DNA from: Candidatus Phycosocius bacilliformis
GTDB taxonomy: Bacteria > Pseudomonadota > Alphaproteobacteria > Caulobacterales > Aquidulcibacteraceae
Direction: 5' to 3'
DNA: 64,000 nt
Assembly: GCF_003112735.1 (NCBI RefSeq)
Contig: NZ_BFBR01000001.1
Location: 124,001-188,000, forward strand
Of the stretch, positions 63,703 through 64,000 are shown piece after piece. The notes beneath the pieces are model-generated. The model was not told where the DNA came from. It saw nothing but the letters and a program-made list of their open reading frames with translations, and searched no databases. A program made the translations under genes and the position numbers. Each line of letters starts with the position of its first letter. The stretch's first letter is position 1.

Positions 63703-64000
63703 ATGACCCTGATCCGGTCACTAATCTTCATGCTCTGGATGTGGGGCAGCGTGTTGATTGTCGGCACTTTGGGTGCGCCGTTTGTCTTTCTGTCACCTCT
63801 TGGTGGGGCCAAGGTGATGGAAGTGTGGGCGCGGGTCATGGTGTTTGGGGCCAAGTGGATTTGTGGCATCACTTATGAAGTGCGTGGCTTGGAACATCTT
63901 CCCAAAGGCCCGGTGATGATTGCCGCCAAACATCAAAGCGTGCTCGACACGGTGGTCCCGACCTTGTTCACGCATTTGCCGGTCTATGTGCTCAAGCAGG
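63703..64000 (+). CDS. plsC: 1-acyl-sn-glycerol-3-phosphate acyltransferase, N-terminal part (cut by window end)
   Basis: About 99 residues visible. N-terminal membrane helix (LIRSLIFMLWMWGSVLIVGTLGAPFVFL) and the catalytic H-x4-D motif HQSVLDT after GPVMIAAK. Makes phosphatidic acid in phospholipid synthesis. Last visible gene of ftsE-ftsX-ydcF-plsC, 5 nt behind the ydcF-like gene. Confidence 0.9.
   Translation, partial: MTLIRSLIFMLWMWGSVLIVGTLGAPFVFLSPLGGAKVMEVWARVMVFGAKWICGITYEVRGLEHLPKGPVMIAAKHQSVLDTVVPTLFTHLPVYVLKQ

Overview
The window is a gene-dense chromosomal segment of an alphaproteobacterium, most likely of the Caulobacterales (Caulobacteraceae/Hyphomonadaceae). The markers that point there are a PodJ-like polarity protein, FlaF/FlbT flagellin regulators, a circularly permuted (two-piece) tmRNA, the alphaproteobacterial form of SspB, the F1-ATPase zeta inhibitor (DUF1476), a class I lysyl-tRNA synthetase, and short HisG with HisZ. 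No rRNA or tRNA gene, prophage, insertion sequence or CRISPR array was seen. The assignment rests on gene content read by eye; no database search was run.

Layout. 1-3.3 kb: tyrosine/homogentisate catabolism (end of hppD, a lipoprotein isoaspartyl peptidase, a VOC protein, a fumarylacetoacetase-type hydrolase). 3.5-6.3 kb: small secreted proteins, an Hpt-domain protein, a DUF3108 protein. 6.4-7.3 kb: rpoH. 7.7-13.7 kb: F1 ATP synthase genes atpH-A-G-D on the minus strand, with atpC cut off from atpD by an opposite-strand secreted-protein gene. 14.1-16.2 kb: serine hydrolase, lipoprotein and the ATPase zeta inhibitor. 16.4-17.5 kb: purC-purS, followed by an unusual short transcription unit with a near-perfect Shine-Dalgarno sequence, a 20-codon ORF and an intrinsic terminator. 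17.9-20.0 kb: GNAT and lysK. 20.1-23.5 kb: SRPBCC-MarR operon, YciI-ECF sigma pair, SixA phosphatase. 23.6-26.4 kb: glnD. 26.4-31.3 kb: podJ followed by a GH84 glycosidase. 31.7-35.5 kb: ferritin-like diiron protein, MHS transporter, TPR protein. 35.6-39.8 kb: SDR protein, an NMT1-type ABC transporter, a polyprenyl-phosphate sugar transferase. 40-44.9 kb: CobW GTPase, HU, Nudix, MarR, flaF/flbT, TerC. 44.9-46.5 kb: a conserved hypothetical protein and an array of about 124-bp palindromic repeats. 46.5-49.8 kb: hflKC and mrp. 49.8-54.0 kb: a LysR regulator, a duplicated YdhR-like protein, an alpha/beta hydrolase, split ssrA, sspB and a thioesterase. 54.0-57.3 kb: hisS-hisZ-hisG. 57.6-64.0 kb: OmpA-like, PduO, small membrane proteins, hpt, an MJ0042 zinc-ribbon protein, ftsE-ftsX-ydcF-plsC (cut by the window end).

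How genes work together. The ssrA-sspB neighbourhood unites the trans-translation RNA with the adaptor that delivers tagged proteins to ClpXP. The encoded tag reads ANDNFAQDVRLAA: it keeps the alphaproteobacterial N-terminal part but has a changed middle. The F1 genes sit near their inhibitor. HisZ supplies the regulatory subunit that short HisG lacks. The most interesting non-standard signals are the short unit at 17.7-17.9 kb, the split atp operon, the podJ-GH84 pair, the LysR/YdhR-YdhR/Cys-hydrolase cluster, and the palindromic elements at 45.7-46.4 kb.
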